Shown here: positions 25,830-33,465 of the stretch, piece by piece
How the letters are laid out: every line of letters begins with the position of its first letter
Position numbering within the stretch: position 1 is the first letter of the stretch
Assembly (NCBI RefSeq): GCF_014205795.1
Contig: NZ_JACHCN010000002.1
Coordinates: forward strand, 372,001 to 436,000
Reading direction: 5' to 3'
From: Rhodanobacter sp. MP7CTX1
GTDB taxonomy: Bacteria > Pseudomonadota > Gammaproteobacteria > Xanthomonadales > Rhodanobacteraceae
Length of the DNA stretch: 64,000 nt
The notes under the pieces: generated by a model
Databases searched by the model: none
What the model saw: the letters and a program-made list of their open reading frames with translations, nothing else
Told to the model about the DNA's origin: nothing
Translations under genes and position numbers: made by a program

Positions 25830-26614
25830 GGCGCCTACACACCCACCGCAGGATGTGTCTGTTTGCGCTGCTGGCATGGTGTGCATCTGCGGTCGCCGCA
25901 CCTGTACAGGTAGAACTCACCGGTGTTGTCGCCAACGCTGCTACACAAACGCTCAAGGATCACGGCCGTCTCAGCGATGCGGCGCTGGCCGCCCAGCCAC
26001 TGGCGCAGGCCTATATCCTGGGCGCCGCCTGGTTGCGGCCGGGCTTGCTGGAATCACAGGAGCGGCTCAAAGCGGGTGTGCTGTTCGATCTCGACAGCCT
26101 GCGGCAGCAGGCCGGACAGCAAGGCAAGCCGGACCTGGCCTCACTCGCGGGCGCGATGACGGACTGGATCAAGCCGATGCCCGTCACTGGACGACAGCCG
26201 GCCTTGCTCGACCCGCGGGCTGTGGAAGTGAACCCTCCGGAAAACCGCCTGCTGGCTGACGGCGATCGCCTGTACTACCCGCTGCGGCCGGATGCCATCC
26301 GCGTAGTCGGCGCCGTGCAACAACCCTGCACGTTGCCGCTGGTGCCGCTGCAGGATGCGCTGCGCTATCTGGCTGCTTGCGCAGCCACTGGTGAGGCCGA
26401 CCAGGACATCATCTTTGTGATCGAACCGGACGGCCATGTGTTTGAGCAAGGCATCGCCTTGTGGAACCGCAGTACTCCCGTGACGCTGGCACCCGGTGCG
26501 CTGATCTATGTGCCGTTGCGTGCACGCGCGATCAGCCAGGTCGATCCGTCGTTCAACCACGATCTGGCGACCTTTCTCGCCACCCAACTGTTGCCTGGGC
26601 CGCGGGCAAAGTGA
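25826..26614 (+). CDS. gfcC: GfcC/YjbG-family periplasmic capsule-export protein
   Basis: A 262-residue protein with signal peptide (MCLFALLAWCASAVAA) and a mature part containing AYILGAAWLRPGLLESQERL, KAGVLFDLDSL, a predicted beta-grasp pair around RLYYPLRPDAIRVVGAVQQP, and IFVIEPDGHVFEQGIALWNR near the C-terminus. GfcC of E. coli has two beta-grasp domains resembling those of Wza and is needed for group 4 capsule. ATG 25826 overlaps the gfcB stop (ATGA). The family assignment rests on motif pattern, order and length. Confidence 0.78.
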   Translation: MRRLHTHRRMCLFALLAWCASAVAAPVQVELTGVVANAATQTLKDHGRLSDAALAAQPLAQAYILGAAWLRPGLLESQERLKAGVLFDLDSLRQQAGQQGKPDLASLAGAMTDWIKPMPVTGRQPALLDPRAVEVNPPENRLLADGDRLYYPLRPDAIRVVGAVQQPCTLPLVPLQDALRYLAACAATGEADQDIIFVIEPDGHVFEQGIALWNRSTPVTLAPGALIYVPLRARAISQVDPSFNHDLATFLATQLLPGPRAK

Positions 26615-26635
26615 TGGTCTGGCGCAAGGAGCATC

Positions 26636-26770
26636 ACCCCCTACCAACCTCCCCGTGCGACCGCAGGGAGTCCGTTCTTCGGGGCAAGCAGAGCGAGGAG
26701 CAATGCACGCCACTTCCTTTCTCCCTGCGCTGCACGCAGGGCGGGGAAAGATTGCTCTCGCTCTCTGATT
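26636..26770. repeat. Dispersed purine/pyrimidine-rich repeat inserted between gfcC and gfcD
   Basis: The 178-base gap holds GCAGGGAGTCCGTTCTTCGG and GGGCAAGCAGAGCGAGGAGC, followed by CTCCCTGCGCTGCACGCAGG. The block AGGGAGTCC(G/C)TTCTTCGGGGCA is shared, in the same order or as the complement, with the element at 57121-57187 and partly with the spacer before trmB. It interrupts an otherwise tightly packed gfcBC-gfcD unit. Confidence 0.55.
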
Positions 26771-26792
26771 TTGAAATGCACAACAGGAACTC

Positions 26793-28919
26793 GTGGGTTT
26801 GAACGCTACGCTCCAGCTTGCTCGTCGTCGTTGCACCTGCCTGTTGCCCTTGGCTGGCTGGCTCGTTGCGTGTTCGGTGCATGCGCAAAGCGCACCCACG
26901 CAGAGTGACTGGGGCGGCGCCGGGCTGTTGCAAACCGCTACTGCACGGATGGCGGACGAGGGTGAAATCGCGTTCACCGCCAGCCAGGTCACGCCTTACA
27001 CGCGCTACAACTTCACCTTGCAACCGCTGCCGTGGCTGGAAGGCATCATCCGCTACACCGATATTGGCAACCGCCCGTATGGACCGGCCCCGCTCAGTGG
27101 CAACCAGAGCTACAAGGACAAGTCGATCGACGTCAAAGTACGTCTGTGGCAGGAAAGCCATTATCTGCCGGAGCTGGCCGTTGGCATCCGCGATGTTGGT
27201 GGCACCGGACTGTTCTCCAGCGAATACGTGGTGAGCAACAAACGCTTCGGCCCGGTCGATGCCAGCCTGGGCCTGGCGTGGGGCTATGCGGGTAGCCGGG
27301 GCGACATCTCCAACCCGCTGGACATCTTCAGCGACAGGTTCGCCATCCGACCGGCCGCCTCCAAGACCACCGGTGATTTCAGCAGCAGCGACTATTTTCG
27401 CGGCCCCACTGCCCTCTTCGGCGGCATCAGCTACCAGACACCATGGCAGGCACTGGTGCTGAAGCTGGAGTACGAAGGCAACGATTACAAACACGAACCG
27501 CAGAACAACAACCAGAAACAACGTACGCCGATCAATCTTGGCGTGGTCTACCGGCTCAATCGCAACATCGACCTGAGCCTGGCGTTTGAGCGCGGGACAA
27601 CCGCGATGTTCGGCTTCACCCTGCATACCAATCTGGCCGAGGGCACTGGACCGACCAAAGTGCTTGATCCCCCGCTACCTGCTCGTGTGCAGACGCCGCC
27701 CACACAGTCACCGGAACAGGTGAACTGGGCGACGGTCAGCAGCGAATTGCAGAGCAACGCCGGCATCAAGGTGTCAGAAGTCAGCCGTCGGGGCAGCGAG
27801 CTGTTGATCACCGGCGAACAGCAGCGTTATTTCTACCCGGCCAAGGGTGTGGGCCGTGCCGCACGCGTGCTGGACAATCAGCTCGGGTCGGATATCGACT
27901 GGTACACCGTGGTGGATACCCGCAAAGGCACACCGGTGGTCGCCACCAGCGTGCAGCGGCAGAGTTTCGATGATCTGCTCGATCACAATATCGATCTGTC
28001 GACGTTCCGCCGCAGCGTCGAGCAGGATGCGCCGCTACCGCAGTCCGAAGAAGTGCTGTACCAGGCGCCGCTGAAGAAATTCGACGGTGGCTTCTCTCTG
28101 ACTTACGGCCAGTCCGTGGGTGGCCCGGATGGATTTATCCTGTATCAGGTTGCCGCCAATTACGACGCGAACTATTACTTCAGGCCTAACCTGTGGTGGA
28201 GCGGCGACGTCAGTGCGAACCTGATCAACAACTACGACAAGTTCACCTACACCGCGCCAAGCGACCTGCCACGAGTCCGCACCGACATCCGCTACTACCT
28301 GACCAGCTCGACCATCACGATGCCCGATTTCCAGCTGACGACAGCGCGCCTGCTGGGCAACGATCTATATGGCATGGCCTACGGCGGCATGCTGGAGAGC
28401 ATGTTCGGCGGCGTTGGCGGCGAAGTGTTGTATCGGCCGATGGGCGATCGTTGGGCGATCGGCACCGACCTCAACTGGGTCAAGCAGCGTGGCTTCGATC
28501 AGGATTTCTCTTTCCTTAGCTACCACGTCGTCACCGGCCATGTGACCGGTTATTGGGACACGGGCTACAAGGATGTCACGCTGGCCGTCAGCGTCGGGCG
28601 TTACCTGGCCGGCGACTGGGGCACCACGATCGATGTCTCGCGTGAGTTCCGTAACGGTGTGCGCATGGGCGCGTATGCCACGCTCACCAATGTCGATGGC
28701 CAGCAATTCGGCGAGGGCAGTTTCGACAAGGGCATTTACGTGTCGATTCCGTTCGACCTCATGTTGCCGAGTTCCCACACCAGCAGTGCTGGCATCCTGT
28801 GGCAGCCGTTGTTGCGCGATGGTGGCGCGCAATTGAGCAAGCGCTACACGCTGTATGGCCTGACCAGTGACCGCGATGGCGACAACTTCGAAGACAACCT
28901 GCAGCAGATCACCGAGTAG
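26793..28919 (+). CDS. gfcD: GfcD/YjbH-family outer-membrane beta-barrel protein
   Basis: A 708-residue exported protein: GTG 26793 (AGGAA 6 bases upstream) leads into a signal peptide with LLPLAGWLVACSVHAQ. The mature start SDWGGAGLLQTATARMADEG and PLPWLEGIIRYTDIGNR are the hallmark of the YjbH/GfcD family, and the rest alternates aromatic residues as expected for a large beta barrel (DYFRGPTALFGGISYQTPW, GGEVLYRPMGDRWAIGTDLN). GfcD is part of the E. coli group 4 capsule operon and YjbH of the yjb operon. It is probably a second outer-membrane component that helps release the polymer. It closes the rightward arm; a tandem repeat follows. Confidence 0.85.
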   Translation: MGLNATLQLARRRCTCLLPLAGWLVACSVHAQSAPTQSDWGGAGLLQTATARMADEGEIAFTASQVTPYTRYNFTLQPLPWLEGIIRYTDIGNRPYGPAPLSGNQSYKDKSIDVKVRLWQESHYLPELAVGIRDVGGTGLFSSEYVVSNKRFGPVDASLGLAWGYAGSRGDISNPLDIFSDRFAIRPAASKTTGDFSSSDYFRGPTALFGGISYQTPWQALVLKLEYEGNDYKHEPQNNNQKQRTPINLGVVYRLNRNIDLSLAFERGTTAMFGFTLHTNLAEGTGPTKVLDPPLPARVQTPPTQSPEQVNWATVSSELQSNAGIKVSEVSRRGSELLITGEQQRYFYPAKGVGRAARVLDNQLGSDIDWYTVVDTRKGTPVVATSVQRQSFDDLLDHNIDLSTFRRSVEQDAPLPQSEEVLYQAPLKKFDGGFSLTYGQSVGGPDGFILYQVAANYDANYYFRPNLWWSGDVSANLINNYDKFTYTAPSDLPRVRTDIRYYLTSSTITMPDFQLTTARLLGNDLYGMAYGGMLESMFGGVGGEVLYRPMGDRWAIGTDLNWVKQRGFDQDFSFLSYHVVTGHVTGYWDTGYKDVTLAVSVGRYLAGDWGTTIDVSREFRNGVRMGAYATLTNVDGQQFGEGSFDKGIYVSIPFDLMLPSSHTSSAGILWQPLLRDGGAQLSKRYTLYGLTSDRDGDNFEDNLQQITE

Positions 28920-28948
28920 CCGAAGCTATTGATCCAGGCCACAAGTGC

Positions 28949-29117
28949 TACGTATAAACAACTCGTCCTGAGCGTAGCGCAGCGGAGTCGTATAAACCGT
29001 TCGCCCTGAGCCTAGCGCAGCGGAGTCGTACAAACCGTTCGCCCTGAGCCTAGCGCAGCGGAGTCGTACAAACCGTTCGCCCTGAGCGTAGCGCAGCGGA
29101 GTCGAAGGGCATTCGGG
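28949..29117. repeat. Four-copy 38-base tandem repeat
   Basis: Units begin at about 28949 (diverged), 28987, 29025 and 29063, each of the form GTCGTA(C/T)AAACCGTTCG then CCCTGAGC(G/C)TAGCGCAG and CGGA. The array ends GTCGAAGGGCATTCGGG. The core CCTGAGCGTAGCGCAGCGGA followed by GTCGAAGG is a dispersed repeat seen in many bacterial genomes, here locally amplified. It follows gfcD and precedes the convergent Rieske gene. Confidence 0.85.
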
Positions 29118-29197
29118 AAATGGGCCAGATCAATAAGCCTCTCCCGCCCCTTCCGGCTTCCAGCGGGAGTACAAGAACGCCAGCGTGGCAACCTGTC

Positions 29198-29581
29198 TTA
29201 CGCTCCCGGAGCCAGATGAATGGTGCCGTCAGTCTCCACCCGTATGGGTACCATTCTTAGATGCTCCCCTCGGCAAGGCCCGGCGACGCAAAGGCCATCC
29301 GTCTGATTGAAAGTGGCGCCGTGCACGGCGCAGATCAGCGTGTTGTTCTTGAGCAGAAATTTGCCCGGCGCATAGTCCAGCCGACGCGCCGTATGCGGAC
29401 AAATATTGAGATAGGCCTGCACCTGCTCGCCATGCCGCAGCAGAATGACACTCTCCTCGCCATCAGCCAGCATGGCGTCGACGGCGGTGGCGCCACCATC
29501 GGGAATCTCGTCCAGCCTGCATAGCGCCCGCCCGGAAAGAGGTCCCTCGGACGGCGAATCGGCGGAAGTCACTGTATCCAT
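29198..29581 (-). CDS. Rieske [2Fe-2S] ferredoxin-like protein
   Basis: A 127-residue soluble protein with the Rieske motifs CPH (in NICPHTARRLDYAPG) and CAVH (ICAVHGATFNQTDG), that is, C-x-H followed by C-x-x-H about 20 residues later, which bind a 2Fe-2S cluster through two Cys and two His. GLCVAGPCRGEHL follows, then IRVETDGTIHL. It is probably an electron carrier like the NirD or dioxygenase ferredoxin group. No oxygenase partner lies nearby, so its redox partner is unknown. ATG 29581, preceded by GAGG, is preferred to upstream in-frame ATGs at 29632 and 29698. Confidence 0.85.
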   Translation of the reverse strand: MDTVTSADSPSEGPLSGRALCRLDEIPDGGATAVDAMLADGEESVILLRHGEQVQAYLNICPHTARRLDYAPGKFLLKNNTLICAVHGATFNQTDGLCVAGPCRGEHLRMVPIRVETDGTIHLAPGA

Positions 29582-29659
29582 CGGCACTTGCCTCGCGGAC
29601 CGGTTGGCCCCATGGTTGCACGCGTAAGTCATTGATTTTACCACACGGATTTTTAACAC

Positions 29660-29935
29660 ATGTACTTTTCCATGCCTTCCATGCGTCGTTCCCGCCATCC
29701 CCTGGTTCGCGCGCTTTCGCTGTTGCTTGGCGTGGCGCTCATTGGCGTGTTGCTAGTGTTCGGTTTGGTTGTAGCGGGTGTGTTGCTGGTCGGCGGCGGC
29801 CTCTTGCTGGCCTGGCGTCAATGGACCCGTGGCCGCCAGATCAATCAGACCACGACGCCGGGTGCGAACCACCAGCCGCGAGTGCTGGAAGGCGAATTTG
29901 TGGTGATCCAGCAGGGACGCCCGGTCGCGCATTGA
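29660..29935 (+). CDS. Small membrane protein of unknown function
   Basis: A 91-residue protein with basic N-terminus (MRRSRHPLVRA), a long hydrophobic stretch long enough for two helices joined by a short turn (LSLLLGVALIGVLLVFGL and VVAGVLLVGGGLLLAW), then a polar tail ending RVLEGEFVVIQQGRPVAH. I do not recognise a named family. The EGEFVVI ending looks conserved-like. The start may be ATG 29660, 29675 or 29681. It diverges from the Rieske gene and precedes the Ada-like gene on the same strand by 96 bases. Confidence 0.6.
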   Translation: MYFSMPSMRRSRHPLVRALSLLLGVALIGVLLVFGLVVAGVLLVGGGLLLAWRQWTRGRQINQTTTPGANHQPRVLEGEFVVIQQGRPVAH

Positions 29936-30031
29936 GCGCACGACACTTCTCGTAGGGCAGCGACCGCACGATCCGGATGGTCGACGTTGCCCGGTCGCCC
30001 TAGTCTGCAGGCATCACCCTTGGATGCCGTC

Positions 30032-30937
30032 ATGAACGCACGCAGCCAGTCCACCGAAACCGCACTCGAATGCGTGCGCCTGCAACTCGAGGGCGCCGAT
30101 GAAGCGCCGACATTGAGCGCATTGGCGCAGACCGCGAATCTCAGTCCCAGTCATCTGCAACGTGCATTTCGTCGACGCTACGGCATCAGCCCCGCTGAGT
30201 ATCATCGCGCCCGTCGCTTCGATCAGCTGAAAGTTGCGCTGCGTGACGGTGCCGCCGTCACCACCGCCGTCTACGAGGCAGGCTTCGGCTCCGGCAGCCG
30301 CGTCTACGAGCATAGTGATCGCCTGCTCGGCATGACCCCGGCCAGCTATCGCGCCGGAGGCGCCGGCGCCTCCATTCGTTACACCACCACCGAAACACCG
30401 CTGGGCCAGCTGCTGGTCGCCACCACCAGCCGCGGCATCTGCGCCGTGACGTTGGGCGATGACGATGCGGAACTCGAAACTCGCCTGACCGCCGAGTTTC
30501 CACAGGCCAAGTACGAACGCGTCGACAACGGTCGCGAGGAATGGCTCGACGCAGTGATCGCGCGGATCGCGCATGAACTTGGATGGAGCGATGAGGACGC
30601 ACCGGCGCTGCCACCGCTGGATGTCGCCGCCACCGCGTTTCAATGGCGGGTGTGGGATGCACTGACGCGGATTCCGCACGGAGCCACCAAGAGCTATGGC
30701 GAACTCGCCGCGGAGCTTGGCAGTCCAAAAGCCGCGCGCGCCATCGGCCGCGCGTGCGGCAGCAATCGCCTCGCGCTGATCGTGCCCTGCCATCGCATCG
30801 TGCGCGAGGACGGCACACTTGGCGGCTGGCGCTGGGGCGTCGAACGCAAACGCGAACTGCTTGCCCGCGAACAGGCCGCGCTGGCGCCGGCCGGTGTCAG
30901 CACTAACACTCGCCCACGCCGGCAAGCTCGCGGATAA
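30032..30937 (+). CDS. Ada-like AraC/O6-methylguanine-DNA methyltransferase lacking the N-terminal Zn domain
   Basis: A 301-residue fusion. Residues about 10-105 form an AraC-type DNA-binding domain (LSALAQTANLSPSHLQRAFR and FDQLKVALRDG); about 120-285 form the alkyltransferase, with FQWRVWDALTRIPHGATKSY, GSPKAARAIGRA and the active site VPCHRIV (about Cys253). This part removes methyl groups from O6-methylguanine to its own cysteine. E. coli Ada has an extra N-terminal Ada_Zn_binding domain with four cysteines that senses methylphosphotriesters; it is missing here, so the usual switch for transcription activation is absent. ATG 30032 fits the homologous start. The EamA gene follows by 31 bases. 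Confidence 0.88.
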   Translation: MNARSQSTETALECVRLQLEGADEAPTLSALAQTANLSPSHLQRAFRRRYGISPAEYHRARRFDQLKVALRDGAAVTTAVYEAGFGSGSRVYEHSDRLLGMTPASYRAGGAGASIRYTTTETPLGQLLVATTSRGICAVTLGDDDAELETRLTAEFPQAKYERVDNGREEWLDAVIARIAHELGWSDEDAPALPPLDVAATAFQWRVWDALTRIPHGATKSYGELAAELGSPKAARAIGRACGSNRLALIVPCHRIVREDGTLGGWRWGVERKRELLAREQAALAPAGVSTNTRPRRQARG

Positions 30938-30968
30938 TCAGGCCACCCACTCCCCGGCTTGCCTACCC

Positions 30969-31883
30969 ATGTCAGATCTCTCCGCCGGTGCCGCGGCAGA
31001 AACCGCGCGCCCACTTTCAGATCATCGTGTGCTGATCCCACTGGCGCTGTTTGCGCTGTATGTGATCTGGGGATCGACGTATCTCGGCATCCGCTACGCG
31101 CTGGAGAGCTATCCGCCCTTCCTGCTCGCTGGCGTCCGCTTCCTGTGCGCCGGATCCGCACTTTACGGATTCCTGCGTTGGCGTGGCATGGCACCGCCCA
31201 CGCCACGGCAATGGCGCAACGCCGCGTTCACCGGTGTTCTGTTGCTTGGTTTTGGCAACGGCCTGGTGTGCTTCGCCGAGCAACGGGTGAGCTCGGGCAT
31301 CGCTGCTGTCGCAGTGGCCAGCATGCCGCTGTTCGCCGCGCTGTTCTCCGGCATGTACGGCGCGTGGCCGAACCGGCGCGAGAGCATTGGCCTGCTGATC
31401 GGCTTTGTCGGCGTAATCGTATTGAACCTCGGCAGCGGCCTGTCGGGTTCGCGGCTGGGTGCGTTGGCGCTCATTGTCGCTGCGATGTGCTGGGCCTTCG
31501 GATCGGTCTGGAGTCGCCGCAAGGAAATGCCGCCCGGGCCGATGAATACCGCCGCGCAGATGCTATGCGCCAGCGTTGCCCTGCTCGCCCTGGGTTTTTC
31601 CAGCGGCGAACATCTGCCGCTGCATCCGAGCACACGCTCGACGTTGGCGCTCGTCTACCTGGCCGTGTTCGGATCGATCATCGCATTCACCGCTTACCTC
31701 TACGTACTCAAGCATGCACGCCCCGCTCTGGCGACCAGCTACGCCTATGTGAATCCACCGGTGGCTGTGCTGTTTGGCGTGTTGCTTGTCGGCGAACACG
31801 TCGGTCCGTACGACCTCGCCGGTATGGCGATTATCCTGATTGGCGTGGGCGTGATCACGCTGGCGAAACAGCGTCGAAGCTAG
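30969..31883 (+). CDS. yedA: EamA/DMT-family transporter (YedA-like)
   Basis: A 304-residue inner-membrane protein with ten predicted helices in two EamA repeats (about residues 20-145 and 155-300). The first repeat begins LALFALYVIWGSTYLGIRYA and the second has ALIVAAMCWAFGSVWSRR and AYVNPPVAVLFGVLLVGE, typical of RhaT/YedA-type exporters of small metabolites. The substrate is not predictable. ATG 30969 fits the family start; a longer upstream reading overlaps the Ada-like gene. It is the last gene before a repeat-rich spacer. Confidence 0.85.
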   Translation: MSDLSAGAAAETARPLSDHRVLIPLALFALYVIWGSTYLGIRYALESYPPFLLAGVRFLCAGSALYGFLRWRGMAPPTPRQWRNAAFTGVLLLGFGNGLVCFAEQRVSSGIAAVAVASMPLFAALFSGMYGAWPNRRESIGLLIGFVGVIVLNLGSGLSGSRLGALALIVAAMCWAFGSVWSRRKEMPPGPMNTAAQMLCASVALLALGFSSGEHLPLHPSTRSTLALVYLAVFGSIIAFTAYLYVLKHARPALATSYAYVNPPVAVLFGVLLVGEHVGPYDLAGMAIILIGVGVITLAKQRRS

Positions 31884-31921
31884 TGCCGGACGGCTTGCCC
31901 TTTCTTGCACGGATCTTGATC

Positions 31922-32157
31922 CCCACCCTCCCCCTGCTTGCAGGGGGAGGGTGGGAGAGGATAAAGCTCTTGATCTTCATCGCGAAGAGCAACCTCACCC
32001 CAACCTCCCCTGCGAGCAGGGGAGGGAGCAAAGCTTGCCCCTCCTTACCCGAGGAAGGGCATACTTCGAGCAGCAGTGTAGGCTGGGGTGAGCGTCAGCG
32101 ATGCCCAACGCCATGCTGCGGGAAAGTTGGGGTTCGCTAGCGCTCACCCCAACCTAC
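31922..32157. repeat. Cluster of three hairpin repeats between yedA and the ABC permease gene
   Basis: First, CCCACCCTCCCCCTG, loop CTTG, CAGGGGGAGGGTGGG at 31922-31955 is a perfect 15-base-pair hairpin. Second, CCTCCCCTGC, loop GAG, GCAGGGGAGG-like sequence lies at 32004-32023. Third, GTAGGCTGGGGTGAGCG (32078) pairs with CGCTCACCCCAACCTAC (32157) around a 47-base centre. The third is a known style of palindromic repeat in Xanthomonadaceae. They separate convergent genes and may serve as bidirectional transcript ends. No gene is seen in 31884-32170. Confidence 0.75.
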
Positions 32158-32170
32158 GTGGCAGCGCCTC

Positions 32171-33454
32171 TCACAGCTCGCGCAAGGCTGTAGTCACCGG
32201 CAATCGTGCCGCCCGCAATGCCGGGAACAGGCCGCCGATGAATCCGATCGTGAGTGCCCACAGCACGCCAATCCACAACAGCTTCGCCGTGACCTTGAGC
32301 TCAAAACTGAGCTTGCCTACGGTACCGGCAGCTAGCGTGGAGGCGCTGTAGCCGTTGAACAACAACCACGCAAGCAGGCCACCGAGCAGACCGCCGAGCA
32401 GCGCCAGCAGCATGGTTTCCAGCATGATCGCGACCACGACCGGCAAGCCGCGGAAACCGATCGCACGCAGTGTGGCGATTTCCCGTGCCCGCGAGGCAAC
32501 CGCGGCAAACATGGTGTTCAACGCGCCGAACAACGCACCGATCGCCATGATCAGGCCGACCGTGATGCCAATGGCGCGAATCGTCTTCGTTGTGCCCTCG
32601 GACTGCTTGCTGAAGTAGTTGAGCGTGGTGTCGACATCCACCTTCAGCTGCGGGTTCGCTTCCAGCGCGGCCTTGAACGCATCGAATGTCTGCGGATCGC
32701 TCAGCCGCACCGTCACCGAAGCGCGACTGCCACCGCGGCGATAGGTGTCAGCGACCACGCCTGCGTCACCCCATATCTCCGAGTCCAGCGAATCGCCCGA
32801 CGCGAATATGCCAACCACGGTCCACACCTGGCTGCCGAGACGAATCTGATGACCTGGCTCCAGCCCGGCGAACTGCTTCGTTGCACCCTTGCCGGCAATC
32901 AGTTCACGCAAGCCAGGAGTGAACGTGCGACCGGCAATGATCTTGACCTGCGGGCGCACGGCCCATGCCTGTTCGCCGACACCGCGCAGCTGCACGCTGC
33001 CCTCATCATCCGCACTACCACCCTTGATCGGCAGGTTCGCCGCCACCACCAGTTCCGGTGAGGCGATCGGTCGTCCTTTCGCATCACGGGCGATACCTTC
33101 AGCCTGCGGGATCAGCGTCACGCTGGCGCGGTCGAGCACCGACATCACCTCGGAGGCCGAGGCACCGCGCATCACGATGGCCGTATCGGCACTGCCGGTC
33201 TTGCTCAACGTTTCGCGATAACCCTCGCTCATCGCCAGCAGCGCAACCAGCACGCCGACCACACCGGCAATGCCCACTACGACTACCGATGACATGCCGA
33301 GTCTTTGCCTGAGTGTGCTGATACCCACACCGGTAACCGACGCGGCCTGCCTGCCCTGGCGGCTCAACAGCATCCACAGTGCCAGACACACCACCAGCAA
33401 CAGCAGCACCACGGAAAACAGCGCCATCGGGGAGTCCATAAGTTCATTCAACAT
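32171..33454 (-). CDS. ABC transporter permease, MacB/FtsX type (second permease)
   Basis: A 427-residue inner-membrane protein: one N-terminal helix (MALFSVVLLLLVVCLALWML), a periplasmic MacB-like domain, and three C-terminal helices of the FtsX domain (IRAIGITVGLIMAIGALFGA, REIATLRAIGFRGLPVV, and LLWIGVLWALTIGFIGGLFP). Ending PALRAARLPVTTALREL is typical. ATG 33454 has AGGAG 7 bases upstream; an ATG 6 bases further up sits on the ribosome site itself. It is the last gene of the MFP-ATPase-permease-permease operon and follows the other permease by 11 bases. Together the set should form a MacAB-TolC-like exporter. Confidence 0.88.
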   Translation of the reverse strand: MLNELMDSPMALFSVVLLLLVVCLALWMLLSRQGRQAASVTGVGISTLRQRLGMSSVVVVGIAGVVGVLVALLAMSEGYRETLSKTGSADTAIVMRGASASEVMSVLDRASVTLIPQAEGIARDAKGRPIASPELVVAANLPIKGGSADDEGSVQLRGVGEQAWAVRPQVKIIAGRTFTPGLRELIAGKGATKQFAGLEPGHQIRLGSQVWTVVGIFASGDSLDSEIWGDAGVVADTYRRGGSRASVTVRLSDPQTFDAFKAALEANPQLKVDVDTTLNYFSKQSEGTTKTIRAIGITVGLIMAIGALFGALNTMFAAVASRAREIATLRAIGFRGLPVVVAIMLETMLLALLGGLLGGLLAWLLFNGYSASTLAAGTVGKLSFELKVTAKLLWIGVLWALTIGFIGGLFPALRAARLPVTTALREL

Positions 33455-33465
33455 GGTCATTCTCC

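Noticed and set aside
28949-29117. Tandem repeat considered as a CRISPR array
   Set aside because: Units abut without unique spacers of constant length and the sequence is a known type of dispersed repeat.
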